A stretch of DNA of 64,000 nt. Source: Leptolyngbya sp. NIES-2104 (lineage in GTDB: Bacteria; Cyanobacteriota; Cyanobacteriia; Leptolyngbyales; Leptolyngbyaceae). The stretch covers positions 2,914,001-2,978,000 of the forward strand of contig NZ_BBWW01000001.1 of assembly GCF_001485215.1 (NCBI RefSeq), written 5' to 3'. The notes beneath the pieces are model-generated. The model ran no database searches, was not told where the DNA came from, and saw nothing but the letters and a program-made list of their open reading frames with translations. Below are positions 35,282-44,645 of this stretch, in pieces. How positions within the stretch are numbered: the first letter of the stretch is position 1; every line of letters begins with the position of its first letter. Position numbers and translations under genes: made by a program.

Positions 35282-36301
35282 TCAAATTGCTTTGATTGGT
35301 AAGAATGATGACCGACGCTGAACAAGTTCGATCGCGAAATCGATCGCGGCTTTCATACTGGTTGCATCAGCAATTCCCTTTCCAGCGATGTCGAATGCGG
35401 TTCCATGATCCGGAGAAGTCCGCACGAAGGGAAGCCCGATCGAGGTATTCACAGCGCGATCGAACGCCATCAATTTTACCGGAATTAATCCCTGATCGTG
35501 ATACAGCGCTAGATAAGCATCATGAGCCGAACCACGACCGGAACCAAACCAGGCTTGACCTGGTTTAACCCACATCGTATCAGGTGGCAATAACCCATCC
35601 AATTGAACGTGAGGAAATTGTTTTCTCATCGATTCCAGCCAGGGAGACAACCAATCGATTTCTTCGCGTCCGAGTTGTCCCTGTTCGCCGCTGTGGGGAT
35701 TCAGTCCTGCGATCGCAATTCGCGGCTGATCGATTCCAAACGCCTCCTCAAGGCATTCGATGAGTAATTCCAACTTCTGAGTCAGTCCGTCAAAGGTGAG
35801 CGCTTCTGGAACTTGCTTGAGTGGAATGTGGGTTGTTGCCAAGAGTGCGCGTAATGTCCAGTCGGTGTGAGGCGATCGAGCAACAAACATCATGCCAAAG
35901 CGATCGATTCCAGCTTTTTCGGCTAAGAGTTCGGTTTGTCCTGGATAAATGTGACCTGCGGCTTTCCAAGCAGATTTTGCGATCGGAGCCGTGACAATTC
36001 CATCAAATTCGCCTGCTAATGTGCGATCGATTGCCGTTTCTAAATATCGAAAACTCGCTTCACCGCTGATTGCACTTTCCTTGCTGAGCGTGATTTCTCC
36101 AGGAAGATCGAGATCTAGAACGTTCAGATCGTTTGGATTTGCAAGATTTGAATCGGAGCGGAGGCGATCGTAGAGTTCGTTCAAATAAGCGCGATTTCCA
36201 GCGATCGTAATATCAGTAGTTGGGCGATCAAATAACGCTTTGAGAATGACCTCTGCACCGATTCCGGCAGGATCACCCATTGAAATGATTAAACGAGTCA
36301 T
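35282..36301 (-). CDS. pdxA: 4-hydroxythreonine-4-phosphate dehydrogenase
   Basis: A 339-residue PdxA, a metal- and NAD-dependent enzyme of pyridoxal phosphate synthesis by the DXP-dependent route. Landmarks are [45 protein letters not shown] and [13 protein letters not shown] (metal-binding His). The ATG at 36299-36301 is chosen over an in-frame start 81 bases upstream that would abut petM. It is divergent from petM with 80 bases between them. Confidence 0.95.
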   Translation of the reverse strand: MTRLIISMGDPAGIGAEVILKALFDRPTTDITIAGNRAYLNELYDRLRSDSNLANPNDLNVLDLDLPGEITLSKESAISGEASFRYLETAIDRTLAGEFDGIVTAPIAKSAWKAAGHIYPGQTELLAEKAGIDRFGMMFVARSPHTDWTLRALLATTHIPLKQVPEALTFDGLTQKLELLIECLEEAFGIDQPRIAIAGLNPHSGEQGQLGREEIDWLSPWLESMRKQFPHVQLDGLLPPDTMWVKPGQAWFGSGRGSAHDAYLALYHDQGLIPVKLMAFDRAVNTSIGLPFVRTSPDHGTAFDIAGKGIADATSMKAAIDFAIELVQRRSSFLPIKAI

Positions 36302-36381
36302 GATGTGAAGAGAGGGTGACTGAACTGCTTTACAATACGTAAATTGATGATTCGATCGCTGTTTAAGAGGAGAATTGCACA

Positions 36382-36486
36382 ATGGCTGGAGAAATTTTTA
36401 ACACCGCAATCCTAGCGTTCACCCTGATTTTGGTTGGGTTGTCGCTTGGCTTTTTGCTGCTCAGATTGCAAGGTGGCGAAGAGTAA
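36382..36486 (+). CDS. petM: Cytochrome b6f complex subunit PetM (subunit VII)
   Basis: A 34-residue single-span thylakoid protein, [20 protein letters not shown] followed by [14 protein letters not shown], a near-textbook PetM, one of the four small subunits of cytochrome b6f. The membrane helix covers about residues 6-28. A strong AGGAG at 36367-36371 lies 10 bases before the ATG. It is flanked by pdxA (divergent) and a SmtB-type gene (convergent), with ycf39 beyond. It is easily missed because of its length. Confidence 0.95.
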   Translation: MAGEIFNTAILAFTLILVGLSLGFLLLRLQGGEE

Positions 36487-36520
36487 TTTCAAGAAAGCGA
36501 GAGTGGCGGATCGATTTCCT

Positions 36521-36904
36521 TCACTCTTCTTCGTCTAAATGTTCAGCGACTTCACGATACAGATTGAAAACGTGATGGTCTTTGAGCGAATAGAACACGT
36601 TGCGTCCTTGTTTGCGATATCCCACCAATCGCATCGATCGTAAAGCTCTTAATTGATGTGAAACCGCAGATTCGGTCATTTTTACCGCAGCCGCGAGATC
36701 ACACACACACAATTCCTGCACCGAGAGCGCAGACAGAATTCTGAGGCGGTTCGCATCACCGAGCAGGCTAAAAAATTCCGCCATTCGCTGTGACTTTTCG
36801 ACACTCAAAAGGTCACGCTGCAACGATCGAACATTATTTAAATTCACCGGATGAGAATCAGCACACTGCTCAACCGTAGAAATTGCAACATCAGGATTGG
36901 ACAT
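36521..36904 (-). CDS. ArsR/SmtB-family zinc-responsive repressor
   Basis: A 127-residue winged-helix metalloregulator. The helix-turn-helix is DLAAAVKMTESAVSHQLRALRSM. A Cys-x-Cys motif ELCVCDL in helix 3 and the helix-5 pattern DHHVFNLYREVAEHLDE match the SmtB/ZiaR alpha-5 zinc site (Asp, His, His, Glu), so zinc sensing is inferred. ATG at 36902-36904, with an in-frame start 57 bases upstream unlikely. No zinc ATPase or metallothionein gene is adjacent, and I did not find a clear 12-2-12 operator. Confidence 0.88.
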   Translation of the reverse strand: MSNPDVAISTVEQCADSHPVNLNNVRSLQRDLLSVEKSQRMAEFFSLLGDANRLRILSALSVQELCVCDLAAAVKMTESAVSHQLRALRSMRLVGYRKQGRNVFYSLKDHHVFNLYREVAEHLDEEE

Positions 36905-37146
36905 AGATATCGACTCAGAACGCAACCTGCCACGATCGTAGATATTCTCAGCGTAGCGCACTCACCCAGACAACATAAATGAGAATTTCACCTTGAGCAA
37001 AGAAATCCGTTACATTCCTTGACCTACGCTACGATAAGGGATGTTCGATTTTAGAGATCAGAAACTCGATCGCGCTTACTGCGCTTTAGATGCGTGATTT
37101 CTGATAGAATCTAGCGAAAAGTTAACAATTTGTCACATAACTCCTC

Positions 37147-38130
37147 ATGAGCGTATTGATTGTGGGTGCGACTGGCACCTTGGGAAGACAGATTACTCGT
37201 CGCGCATTAGATGAGGGATACAAGGTTCGCTGTCTAGTCCGTAGCCCCAGAAAAGCCGCCTTCTTAAAAGAGTGGGGAGCCGAACTCGTCACCGGAAATA
37301 TCTGCTATCCAGACACGTTGCCCGCAGCGTTTGAGGGTGTGACAGCGGTGATTGATGCTGCGACTGCGCGTGCGACTGATTCACGCAGCATTAAGGAAAT
37401 CGACTGGACTGGCAAAGTTAACTTAATTCAAGCAGCAAAAACGGCAGGAGTCGATCGCTATATTTTCTTCTCGATCCTTGATGCCGAGAAATTTCCACAG
37501 GTTCCGCTAATGGAAATCAAAACCTGCACCGAGAAATTCTTAGCGGAATCAGGGCTAAATTACACAATTCTGCGCCCCTGTGGATTCTTACAAGGCTTAA
37601 TCGGGCAATACGCGATTCCGATTCTCGAAGGGCAAAGCGTCTGGGTGATGGGAAATACTGCCCCGACTGCTTACATGGATACGATCGACATCGCAAAATT
37701 CGCCGTTCAAGCGCTCAAAGCACCGGACTCGATCGGAAAAACGCTTCCGGTCGTTGGGTCGAAAGCTTGGAGTTCAGACGAAATTATCAAGCTTTGCGAA
37801 CGGCTATCGGGTAAAGATGCCAAAGTGATCAAAACCCCGATCGGAGTTGTTCGGGCTTCTCGAAAGATTGCTCAATTCTTTCAGTGGACTTGGAATATTG
37901 CCGATCGACTTGCTTTTACTGAAGTGGTCGCGACTGGAAAATCGTTGACGGCTTCGATGGATGAGACTTATCAAGTTTTGGGCTTGAATTCGCAGGAGAT
38001 GACTACGCTGGAAGCCTATATGCAGGAGTATTTCAGCCGGATCATGAAAAAGCTCAAAGAAGTCGAATATGCCCAAGAGCAAGCCAAGAAAAAGAAAGAG
38101 CGCACCAAGAAAGCGTATCCTCGATTCTAA
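37147..38130 (+). CDS. ycf39: Ycf39, NmrA-like photosystem II assembly factor
   Basis: A 327-residue atypical SDR of the NmrA type. VLIVGATGTLGRQITRRALDEG binds NAD(P); catalytic Tyr is not in the usual place, as in the family. Ycf39 binds high-light-inducible proteins and delivers chlorophyll to D1 during photosystem II assembly. The Lys-rich C-terminus (EQAKKKKERTKKAYPRF) is typical for cyanobacterial and plastid versions. The 242-base divergent gap to the SmtB gene contains its promoter. It is followed 39 bases later by the NAD kinase gene. Confidence 0.94.
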   Translation: MSVLIVGATGTLGRQITRRALDEGYKVRCLVRSPRKAAFLKEWGAELVTGNICYPDTLPAAFEGVTAVIDAATARATDSRSIKEIDWTGKVNLIQAAKTAGVDRYIFFSILDAEKFPQVPLMEIKTCTEKFLAESGLNYTILRPCGFLQGLIGQYAIPILEGQSVWVMGNTAPTAYMDTIDIAKFAVQALKAPDSIGKTLPVVGSKAWSSDEIIKLCERLSGKDAKVIKTPIGVVRASRKIAQFFQWTWNIADRLAFTEVVATGKSLTASMDETYQVLGLNSQEMTTLEAYMQEYFSRIMKKLKEVEYAQEQAKKKKERTKKAYPRF

Positions 38131-38169
38131 GATGAGAAATCACATGATTATTTAGGATAGGTTTTTGTT

Positions 38170-39084
38170 GTGCCGAAAGCTGGCATTATCTACAACGACG
38201 GAAAAGAAGTTGCTTGTCGGGTTGCGTCTGAGATTGAAGACAAGTTAGTTTCGCTTGGCTGGGAAGTCGTCTTGGCTCCCGGTGCAGGTGGAATTTTAGG
38301 CTATGCCTCACCGGAAAGCCCAGTCTGTCATACCCCGATCGATCGATTAGTTCCGCCTGGGTTTGATGCAGAAATGAAATTCGCGATCGTCCTCGGTGGC
38401 GATGGTACGGTTCTTTCTGCATTTCGCCAGGTTGCGGCTTGTCATATTCCCCTGCTGGCGGTCAATACCGGACACATGGGATTTTTGACCGAGGTATTGC
38501 TTGATCAATTACCAAGTGCGATCGAGTCTCTTTTAGCCGGAGAGTACGAAATCGAAGAACGAACGATGCTGTGGGTGCAGATCGTCCGCGATGATGTGAT
38601 GTTCTGGGAAGCGCTTTGTCTGAACGAAATTGTGATTCACCGCGAACCGCTGACCAGTATGTGCCACTTTGAAATCGAAGTTGGACGGCATACTCGTGTA
38701 GACATTGCTGCTGATGGCATTATCGTCTCGACTCCTACGGGTTCGACTGCTTATTCGCTCTCGGCTGGCGGTCCGGTGATTGTTCCAGGTGTGCCCGTGA
38801 TGATTCTGGTGCCGATCTGCCCGCATTCTTTGGCATCACGGGCACTTGTTTTTACCAATAGCGAACCTGTGACAATTTATCCAGCGATTCCGAATCGATT
38901 AGTTTTAACCGCCGATGGAAATGCTGGGTGTTATGTTTTGCCAGACGATCGCGTTTGTATCCAAAAAGCCCCTTATCCCGCTCGATTTGTCAGATTGAAA
39001 CCGCCTGAATTCTTCCACATTTTGAGAGAAAAACTCGGTTGGGGTTTACCGCATGTCGCGAAACCTTCCGCTGAAGAATGCTAA
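38170..39084 (+). CDS. nadK: NAD kinase
   Basis: A 304-residue ATP-NAD kinase that makes NADP. The GGDGT motif (Asp78) is complete, followed by the LNEIVIHR and [22 protein letters not shown] region of the family. Cyanobacteria usually have two such enzymes with different roles; this one cannot be assigned to a class here. Translation starts at GTG 38170. It is probably cotranscribed with ycf39 and the response regulator that follows. Confidence 0.95.
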   Translation: MPKAGIIYNDGKEVACRVASEIEDKLVSLGWEVVLAPGAGGILGYASPESPVCHTPIDRLVPPGFDAEMKFAIVLGGDGTVLSAFRQVAACHIPLLAVNTGHMGFLTEVLLDQLPSAIESLLAGEYEIEERTMLWVQIVRDDVMFWEALCLNEIVIHREPLTSMCHFEIEVGRHTRVDIAADGIIVSTPTGSTAYSLSAGGPVIVPGVPVMILVPICPHSLASRALVFTNSEPVTIYPAIPNRLVLTADGNAGCYVLPDDRVCIQKAPYPARFVRLKPPEFFHILREKLGWGLPHVAKPSAEEC

Positions 39085-39156
39085 GAAATTGCGGCACTTT
39101 AGACGATTTGCGCGTCTATGGTTAGAATGACGGCGTGAATTAAACCCGAACGATTT

Positions 39157-39846
39157 ATGAGTATTGCCGATGCCACTCCGTGCGTTCTAATCGTTGAAAC
39201 CGATCAATCTCTTGCTCATCATGTCAGTCTGGATTTACAAGAATCAGGCTATGACACGATCGTGGTTCATGATGCGCGTGCTGGACTCAGACAAGCGATC
39301 GAGAAACATCCCTCGCTGATTGTGGTCGATCGCTTACTCGATGGCGATTCTGGCTTGACGTTTTGCCACGATTTACGAACGACAGGCGCTCGGACTCCGG
39401 TATTGCTCTTAATGGCGCGGGATACCGTTGACGATCGTGTCGCTTGCATTGAAGCGGGAGCAGATGATTATTTTCTCAAACCTTATCGCTCTGAGGAATT
39501 CTTGAGACTGGTGCGGATGTATTTGAAGCCAGATATACCCAGCAGTGAGCAACTCCGGTTTGGGGATTTAGTTTTAGATCTATCGACTCGTCAGGCATTG
39601 CGAAATGGAAGAGCGATCGATTTAACGATGAAAGAATTCGAGTTGCTTAAATATTTGATGGAACATCCTCGCGAAGTTCTGACACGAGAACAGATTCTAG
39701 AAAATGTTTGGGGTTACGATTTTGTAGGCGAATCGAATGTGATCGAAGTTTACATTCGATATTTGCGTTTGAAGATTGAAGATGAAGGCGAAAAACGTCT
39801 GATTCAAACCGTTCGTGGCGTTGGTTATGTTTTGAGAGAGTCATGA
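39157..39846 (+). CDS. OmpR-family response regulator, NblR-like, atypical receiver
   Basis: A 229-residue response regulator: receiver about 8-122 and winged-helix DNA-binding domain about 130-229 (LTREQILENVWGYDF, QTVRGVGYVLR). Phospho-acceptor Asp58 and Lys108 are present, but the acidic pair at the start of the fold reads Glu14-Thr15-Asp16 and the switch Thr/Ser is Met86. Such departures are reported for NblR, the cyanobacterial regulator of phycobilisome breakdown, and the genomic place after NAD kinase fits. NblR identity is an inference. Its stop overlaps the ATG of the DUF192 gene (ATGA). Confidence 0.82.
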   Translation: MSIADATPCVLIVETDQSLAHHVSLDLQESGYDTIVVHDARAGLRQAIEKHPSLIVVDRLLDGDSGLTFCHDLRTTGARTPVLLLMARDTVDDRVACIEAGADDYFLKPYRSEEFLRLVRMYLKPDIPSSEQLRFGDLVLDLSTRQALRNGRAIDLTMKEFELLKYLMEHPREVLTREQILENVWGYDFVGESNVIEVYIRYLRLKIEDEGEKRLIQTVRGVGYVLRES

Positions 39847-40349
39847 AGTGTCAAATTCTGTGTTTAAGCTTGGGAGTCTTGCTACTCGGTTGTTCTGGAC
39901 TTGAAGCCAAACCCTCCCCGTCTGAATCTCCAGCCCCGATTACGACTCCTTCTGCAATGGGACAAGTTCTACCGCTGACCGCATCGTTTAAGGCTGGCGA
40001 TCAAGTGATCAAGCTAGAAGTTGCGAAAACGCCCGATGAACAGGCGACAGGCTTAATGTTTCGGACGAGTTTGGCAGACGATCGCGGAATGCTTTTTCCG
40101 TTTAATCCGCCGCGTCCCACTCAGTTTTGGATGAGAAACACCCTGATTCCGCTCGATATGCTGTTTCTGCGAAAAGGTGAGGTTCGATTCATCGCGGCAA
40201 ATGTGCCACCTTGTAAAGCTGATCCTTGCCCCACTTATGGATCTGCGACTGAAGACATCGATCAGGTGATTGAACTTCGGGGAGGCAGAGCCGCAGAACT
40301 GGGATTAAAGGTCGGCGATCGCATTACGATTCAGCAAATTCGCAACTAG
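39843..40349 (+). CDS. DUF192 family lipoprotein
   Basis: A 168-residue exported protein with a lipobox (LLLGC, Cys17), a Pro/Ser-rich linker (about 20-45) and a DUF192 domain (VAKTPDEQATGLMFRTSL, MLFPFNPPRPTQFWMRNTLIPLDMLF, VIELRGGRAAELGLKVGD). DUF192 proteins are common in bacteria and archaea, and no activity is established. It starts inside the stop codon of the NblR-like gene, so translation is coupled. A hairpin follows the stop. Confidence 0.9.
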   Translation: MKCQILCLSLGVLLLGCSGLEAKPSPSESPAPITTPSAMGQVLPLTASFKAGDQVIKLEVAKTPDEQATGLMFRTSLADDRGMLFPFNPPRPTQFWMRNTLIPLDMLFLRKGEVRFIAANVPPCKADPCPTYGSATEDIDQVIELRGGRAAELGLKVGDRITIQQIRN

Positions 40350-40385
40350 AAGAACGTTTGAAAATGTCGTTCGTTGCCAGATCCC

Positions 40386-40403
40386 GCCCTGCCATTTCAG
40401 GGC
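40386..40403 (+). terminator. GC-rich hairpin after DUF192 gene
   Basis: GCCCTG and CAGGGC pair around CCATTT, 37 bases after the stop. No T-run follows, so terminator activity is only possible. Confidence 0.35.
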
Positions 40404-40447
40404 AAGAAGCAATCGAAGCGAAAAGACTTTCTATACCTAAATATTGA

Positions 40448-40472
40448 GTGTTTCTATTTCCGATAGAAACAC
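40448..40472. repeat. Perfect 10-base-stem inverted repeat
   Basis: GTGTTTCTAT and ATAGAAACAC enclose a TTCCG loop. Not followed by a T-run. It could be a regulatory or RNA-structural element in the gap between the DUF192 and DUF2949 genes. Confidence 0.5.
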
Positions 40473-40888
40473 AGCGTCCAATTCTTAATTTTTTTGGAAT
40501 AAGTTAGATTTTATTTGTATCTTGGCTTACGCTCTGCACTTAATATTAATATTAATTATATAGAAAGAAATAGCAAGCCCCTAGGGTGGATGACATTTCA
40601 CAACCAAACTTTAGATAGAGACGCTTTCGGTAACCAGAAGCTAAATTAATGTTCCAGCTTAATTACAGAAAGAATTGCACGTTTCTCCCTAGTAAAACAG
40701 GCTTCGGCAGAATAGAATTAACCTGAATTTTTGTTTTCAACTTAGAACTTGCCCCCCGAATCGAATGATTCGAGTTCTTTGCCGCCGTAGTCCACCTTCT
40801 GTACTGGCTACTCACTGCTTCCAAGCTCAATTTGCTTACCCATAATTGGGTGCGTTTGCTCCCCTATTGACCCGGAGGTGACTGTCTG

Positions 40889-41086
40889 ATGCTCGCTGCT
40901 ACCCATTCAAAGTTTATTCGCTTCCTTCAAGAAGAACTCTCGCTTTCGACATCCTCGATCGCGCTTGCTCTGCGCTACCGTGAACAGAATCCAGGACCCT
41001 TGCCAATGATTCTTTGGCAGTATGGACTGGTTACTATTGATCAGCTTGACAGAATCTATAGTTGGCTTGAATCATCCGATAGGTAG
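40889..41086 (+). CDS. DUF2949 family protein
   Basis: A 65-residue protein of the cyanobacterial DUF2949 family: FIRFLQEELSLSTSSIALAL, then LPMILWQYGLVTIDQLDRIYSWLE. It is small, helical and soluble; function unknown. GGAGGTGA at 40874-40881 is an almost perfect ribosome site 7 bases before the ATG, implying strong translation. It precedes the exopolysaccharide genes by 60 bases. Confidence 0.88.
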   Translation: MLAATHSKFIRFLQEELSLSTSSIALALRYREQNPGPLPMILWQYGLVTIDQLDRIYSWLESSDR

Positions 41087-41146
41087 ATTTTCTACAGCCA
41101 ATTAGATTTCACAGTGGGTTGCTCGTAGCAGCACGAGGATTATGGA

Positions 41147-42292
41147 GTGAAGCTTCTATTTCTAGATCAAACGGGTAAATCTGGTGGTGCTGAACTTTGC
41201 CTGCTTGATATTGCCGCAGCTTACCGAGAGTCTTGTTTGGTTGGCTTGTTTGAAGATGGGGATTTTCGGCAGCGTTTAGAGCAGCGAAAGATTCCGGTTC
41301 AGGTTTTGGCGCAAAAAGCGATCGCAGTTCGGAAATCGAGCGGCGCGATCGCTGGCTTACTCAGTCTCAGCCAGTTGATTCCTTTAATTAATCGCGTCGC
41401 TGTCCTGAGTCGTCAGTACGACGCAATTTATGCCAATACTCAAAAAGCCTTGGTGGTTGGCGCGATCGCAAGTTCGATTTCTCGCTGTCCGCTCGTTTAT
41501 CATTTGCACGATATTCTTTCTCCCGACCACTTCAGCAACACGAATCGCCGATTAGCCGTTCTAATGGCTAATCGAGCGAAGTTAGTGATTGCGAATTCTC
41601 AGGCGAGTCGAGATGCCTTTATTAAAGCAGGCGGAAATTCAAAATTGGTTGAAGTGGTCTACAACGGATTTGATCTTGAACCGTATGAGAACGAGATTGA
41701 TACAACAGAATTGCGATCGTCTCTCACTCTGGAAAACCGCTTCATCGTTGGACACTTCAGCCGTCTATCGCCCTGGAAAGGACAGCACGTTTTACTCAAA
41801 GCTCTACAGTATTGCGATCCTACGGTTTGTGCGATCTTCGTGGGCGATGCTTTGTTCGGAGAGCAAGAATACGTTCAGCAATTAAAACAACAGGTCGATC
41901 GATTAAATCTGCACGATCGCGTTAAATTTCTCGGCTTCCGTGATGATGTCATTCCGTTAATGAAACTGTGTGATGTCGTCGCTCATACTTCTACTGCCGC
42001 TGAACCGTTTGGAAGAGTGATTGTAGAATCGATGCTTTGTGGAAAACCAACGATCGCCGCAAAAGCTGGAGCCGCGATCGAGTTAATCGATCCAGAAGTG
42101 ACCGGATGGCTCACGACCCCGAACGATCCGAAAGAATTAGCAAATGCGATCGAACTGTGCCGCCAATTACATACCGAAGTATCTAAAGTTGCGATGACTG
42201 CCCAACAGCGAGCACGCGAAAAGTTTCATCTAGCTAAAACAAATGCTCAAATTCAACAGCATTTACAGAAACGGTTGGCTGAGTCGTTCTAA
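41147..42292 (+). CDS. Glycosyltransferase family 4
   Basis: A 381-residue GT-B glycosyltransferase of the GT4 type. N-terminal acceptor side begins KLLFLDQTGKSGGAELCL; the C-terminal donor side has HFSRLSPWKGQHVLL and the E-x7-E motif (EPFGRVIVE) followed by MLCGKPTIA. It starts at GTG. First of three consecutive glycosyltransferase genes that end in an export gene, so it probably builds an exopolysaccharide repeat unit at the cytoplasmic face. Sugar donor and acceptor are unknown. Confidence 0.9.
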   Translation: MKLLFLDQTGKSGGAELCLLDIAAAYRESCLVGLFEDGDFRQRLEQRKIPVQVLAQKAIAVRKSSGAIAGLLSLSQLIPLINRVAVLSRQYDAIYANTQKALVVGAIASSISRCPLVYHLHDILSPDHFSNTNRRLAVLMANRAKLVIANSQASRDAFIKAGGNSKLVEVVYNGFDLEPYENEIDTTELRSSLTLENRFIVGHFSRLSPWKGQHVLLKALQYCDPTVCAIFVGDALFGEQEYVQQLKQQVDRLNLHDRVKFLGFRDDVIPLMKLCDVVAHTSTAAEPFGRVIVESMLCGKPTIAAKAGAAIELIDPEVTGWLTTPNDPKELANAIELCRQLHTEVSKVAMTAQQRAREKFHLAKTNAQIQQHLQKRLAESF

Positions 42293-42410
42293 AGAGATAG
42301 TTCGATCGACATATCGAATCGTTACGGATAGTTCCGTGTCTTCCAAACTACAGAGAGAAGCGCCAATTTAAGAATTGCCTCATGCTAGAGTTTTATTCTT
42401 CGTTTGAAGT

Positions 42411-43547
42411 ATGACCGCTCATCAGTCTAGACCCAAGCCGTTAATTAGCATTTTTCTGCCTACTCTTGCAGGTGGTGGAGCCGAACGCGCCATGCTGTAT
42501 TTAGCGATCGGACTTGCAGAGCGGGGTTGGCGGGTTGATCTAGTTCTTGCTGAGGCAAGAGGAGAATATCTCGATCATATTCCGCTCGAAATTCGGTTAA
42601 TTGATTTACGGGCGACTTTTCCGATCGTGGTGACGAAAACGATCGCACTTCGTCGGTACCTAGAAAAAGAACAGCCCGCGATCTTGTTCTCCGCGTTAGA
42701 CATTCTGAGTTCTGCATATTGGGCACGACCCGCAACGGTTTCCACTCAAATTGTGATGTGTGTCCAGACTTATCTATCTGAGCAATTTAAGAATCACCAG
42801 GGACGGACTTTTGGCAAGGCGCGATCGCGAATGGTGCGCTGGCTGTATCCCAAATGTGACGCAATTGTGGCAGCTTCGATCGGAACAGCGGAAGATGTGG
42901 CAGGATTAACTCGGCTCCCGGTCGATCGCATTCAAGTCATTTACAATCCGGTGGTCACACAGGAAGTTTTTCAGAAAAGTGAAATCTCGATCGATCATCC
43001 TTGGTTTAATTCTGGAGAGCCGCCCGTAATTTTAGGAATTGGGCGATTGGTCAGCCAGAAAGATTTCCCCACCCTGATTACAGCATTTGCGAAAGTGCGA
43101 GAAAACCGTCCGGCTCGATTGATGATTTTGGGAGAGGGAGACGATCGAGCCGCCCTAGAAGCCCTGATTCAGAAATTTGGACTCGAATCGGATGTAGCAC
43201 TGCCCGGATTTACTGAGAATCCCTATGCTTATTTATCTAAAGCATCGTTATTTGCGCTATCCTCTCGATTTGAAGGATTCGGAAACGTGGTTGCGGAAGC
43301 ACTCGCCTGTGGTGCCCCTGTTGTTTCTACGGATTGTCCTAGCGGACCTGCCGAAATTCTCGATCACGGAAAATACGGTAGGCTAATTCCAGTTGCAGAT
43401 CCCGCAACGATGGCGATCGCCATTTTAGAAATGCTTGATTCACCTGTCGATCGTGCTGCGCTCAAACGTCGTTCTCTTGAATTCGAGCGCGATCGCATCG
43501 TTGACCAATACGTTGATCTCATCGAACGCTTACTTGTCGAACGCTGA
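42411..43547 (+). CDS. Glycosyltransferase family 4
   Basis: A 378-residue GT4 enzyme. It begins ISIFLPTLAGGGAERAMLYLA, contains GIGRLVSQKDFPTLITAFA and the donor motif EGFGNVVAEALACGAPVVST. The stop overlaps the start of the next glycosyltransferase (TGATG, 43546-43549), so translation is coupled. It lies 118 bases after the previous glycosyltransferase. Pattern matches N-acetylgalactosamine- and galactose-type transferases loosely; specificity is not assignable. Confidence 0.92.
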   Translation: MTAHQSRPKPLISIFLPTLAGGGAERAMLYLAIGLAERGWRVDLVLAEARGEYLDHIPLEIRLIDLRATFPIVVTKTIALRRYLEKEQPAILFSALDILSSAYWARPATVSTQIVMCVQTYLSEQFKNHQGRTFGKARSRMVRWLYPKCDAIVAASIGTAEDVAGLTRLPVDRIQVIYNPVVTQEVFQKSEISIDHPWFNSGEPPVILGIGRLVSQKDFPTLITAFAKVRENRPARLMILGEGDDRAALEALIQKFGLESDVALPGFTENPYAYLSKASLFALSSRFEGFGNVVAEALACGAPVVSTDCPSGPAEILDHGKYGRLIPVADPATMAIAILEMLDSPVDRAALKRRSLEFERDRIVDQYVDLIERLLVER

Positions 43548-44629
43548 TGCGAATTCTCCACGTCCTTAACCACGTTCAAGATATCGGAAATGGAATTGTC
43601 AACGCCGCGATCGATCTCGCTTGCTATCAAGCACAGGCTGGGTTCGAGGTTGCGATCGCGTCCAGCGGCGGTGAGTATGAATCTTTGATGAAGCAATATG
43701 AGATCCGGCATTTTACGATCGCAAATCCACGATCGCCGTTTGAAGTGCTAAATATTACTCAGAAATTTAGAGACATTACGCAAGTATTTTCACCGGATGT
43801 TGTCCATACGCACATGGTGACAGGTGTCATTCTTGCCAAGCTACTACGCGGAAATGCAAGCTATGTCTTGGTTTCAACCGTTCACAACGAGTGGCAATCT
43901 CACGCGGTTTTGATGGGAATCGCTGATAGGGTCATCGCCGTTAGTCGCTCTGTTGCGCGATCGATGCAACATCGCGGTATTCCTGTACGGAAACTGCACG
44001 TCGTCGCTAACGGCACGATCGGAACCCCTAGACACCCATCGCTTGATCACGTCAAACCTTTGCCACTCCAGCATCCTGCCATTACAACCGTAGCCGGACT
44101 GTATCACCGCAAAGGAATATATGACTTAATTGAAGCCTTTGTGCAGGTAGCTGACGAACATCCAACTGCCCATCTATATTTGGTAGGAAACGGTCCTCAT
44201 CGAGCAGCGTTTGAGCGGCAAGCCAAAGACAGCCCTCATCGATCGCGGATTCATTTTGAGGGATTTCAAACTGAACCGCAACGCTATCTCATGTCAACGG
44301 ACGTATTTGTCCTCGCCTCGCGTCAAGAGCCGTTTGGACTGGCGCTCTCTGAGGCACGGGAAGCTGGATGTGCGATCGTTGCCAGCGACGTAGACGGTAT
44401 CCCGGAAGTCCTCGATGGAGGACAGGCAGGGCAACTCGTTCCCGTCGGAGATGTAAAGGCGCTTTCAAGAGCGCTTTCGATGCTCTTGAAATGTCGGGAA
44501 GACCTGGAAGCCTGGAAAATTCGCGCCCGGACTAATATAGACTGGCTGCGAGTCGAACGAGTGCATCAGGAAACGCTAGGGGTGTATCAGGCTGCGATCG
44601 CAGAAATGAATCGGACTGTTTGTGCTTAG
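43547..44629 (+). CDS. Glycosyltransferase family 4
   Basis: A 360-residue GT4 enzyme with start RILHVLNHVQDIGNGIVNAA, nucleotide-binding VAGLYHRKGIYDLIEAF and E-x7-E in EPFGLALSE followed by AREAGCAIVASD. Its ATG overlaps the stop of the previous glycosyltransferase. The SLBB export gene begins 16 bases after its stop (or overlaps it if the upstream GTG is used), so the four genes 41147-46106 look like one transcription unit for exopolysaccharide synthesis. Confidence 0.92.
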   Translation: MRILHVLNHVQDIGNGIVNAAIDLACYQAQAGFEVAIASSGGEYESLMKQYEIRHFTIANPRSPFEVLNITQKFRDITQVFSPDVVHTHMVTGVILAKLLRGNASYVLVSTVHNEWQSHAVLMGIADRVIAVSRSVARSMQHRGIPVRKLHVVANGTIGTPRHPSLDHVKPLPLQHPAITTVAGLYHRKGIYDLIEAFVQVADEHPTAHLYLVGNGPHRAAFERQAKDSPHRSRIHFEGFQTEPQRYLMSTDVFVLASRQEPFGLALSEAREAGCAIVASDVDGIPEVLDGGQAGQLVPVGDVKALSRALSMLLKCREDLEAWKIRARTNIDWLRVERVHQETLGVYQAAIAEMNRTVCA

Positions 44630-44645
44630 GAGACTTAAGAGATCT

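Larger units (their letters stand above)
40350..40888. other. Hairpin-rich 539-base gap before the DUF2949 gene
   Basis: No gene is evident. It contains hairpins at 40386-40403, 40448-40472 and 40757-40772, an AT-rich tract around 40541-40562 with repeated TTAATA, and a strong Shine-Dalgarno just before the DUF2949 start. A long structured leader or a small RNA is possible. I do not recognise a known Rfam family. Confidence 0.45.

Noticed and set aside
39100-39118. TAGACG/CGTCTA hairpin between the NAD kinase and response regulator genes
   Set aside because: Only six pairs with no T-run, inside a probable operon; too weak to list as a terminator.
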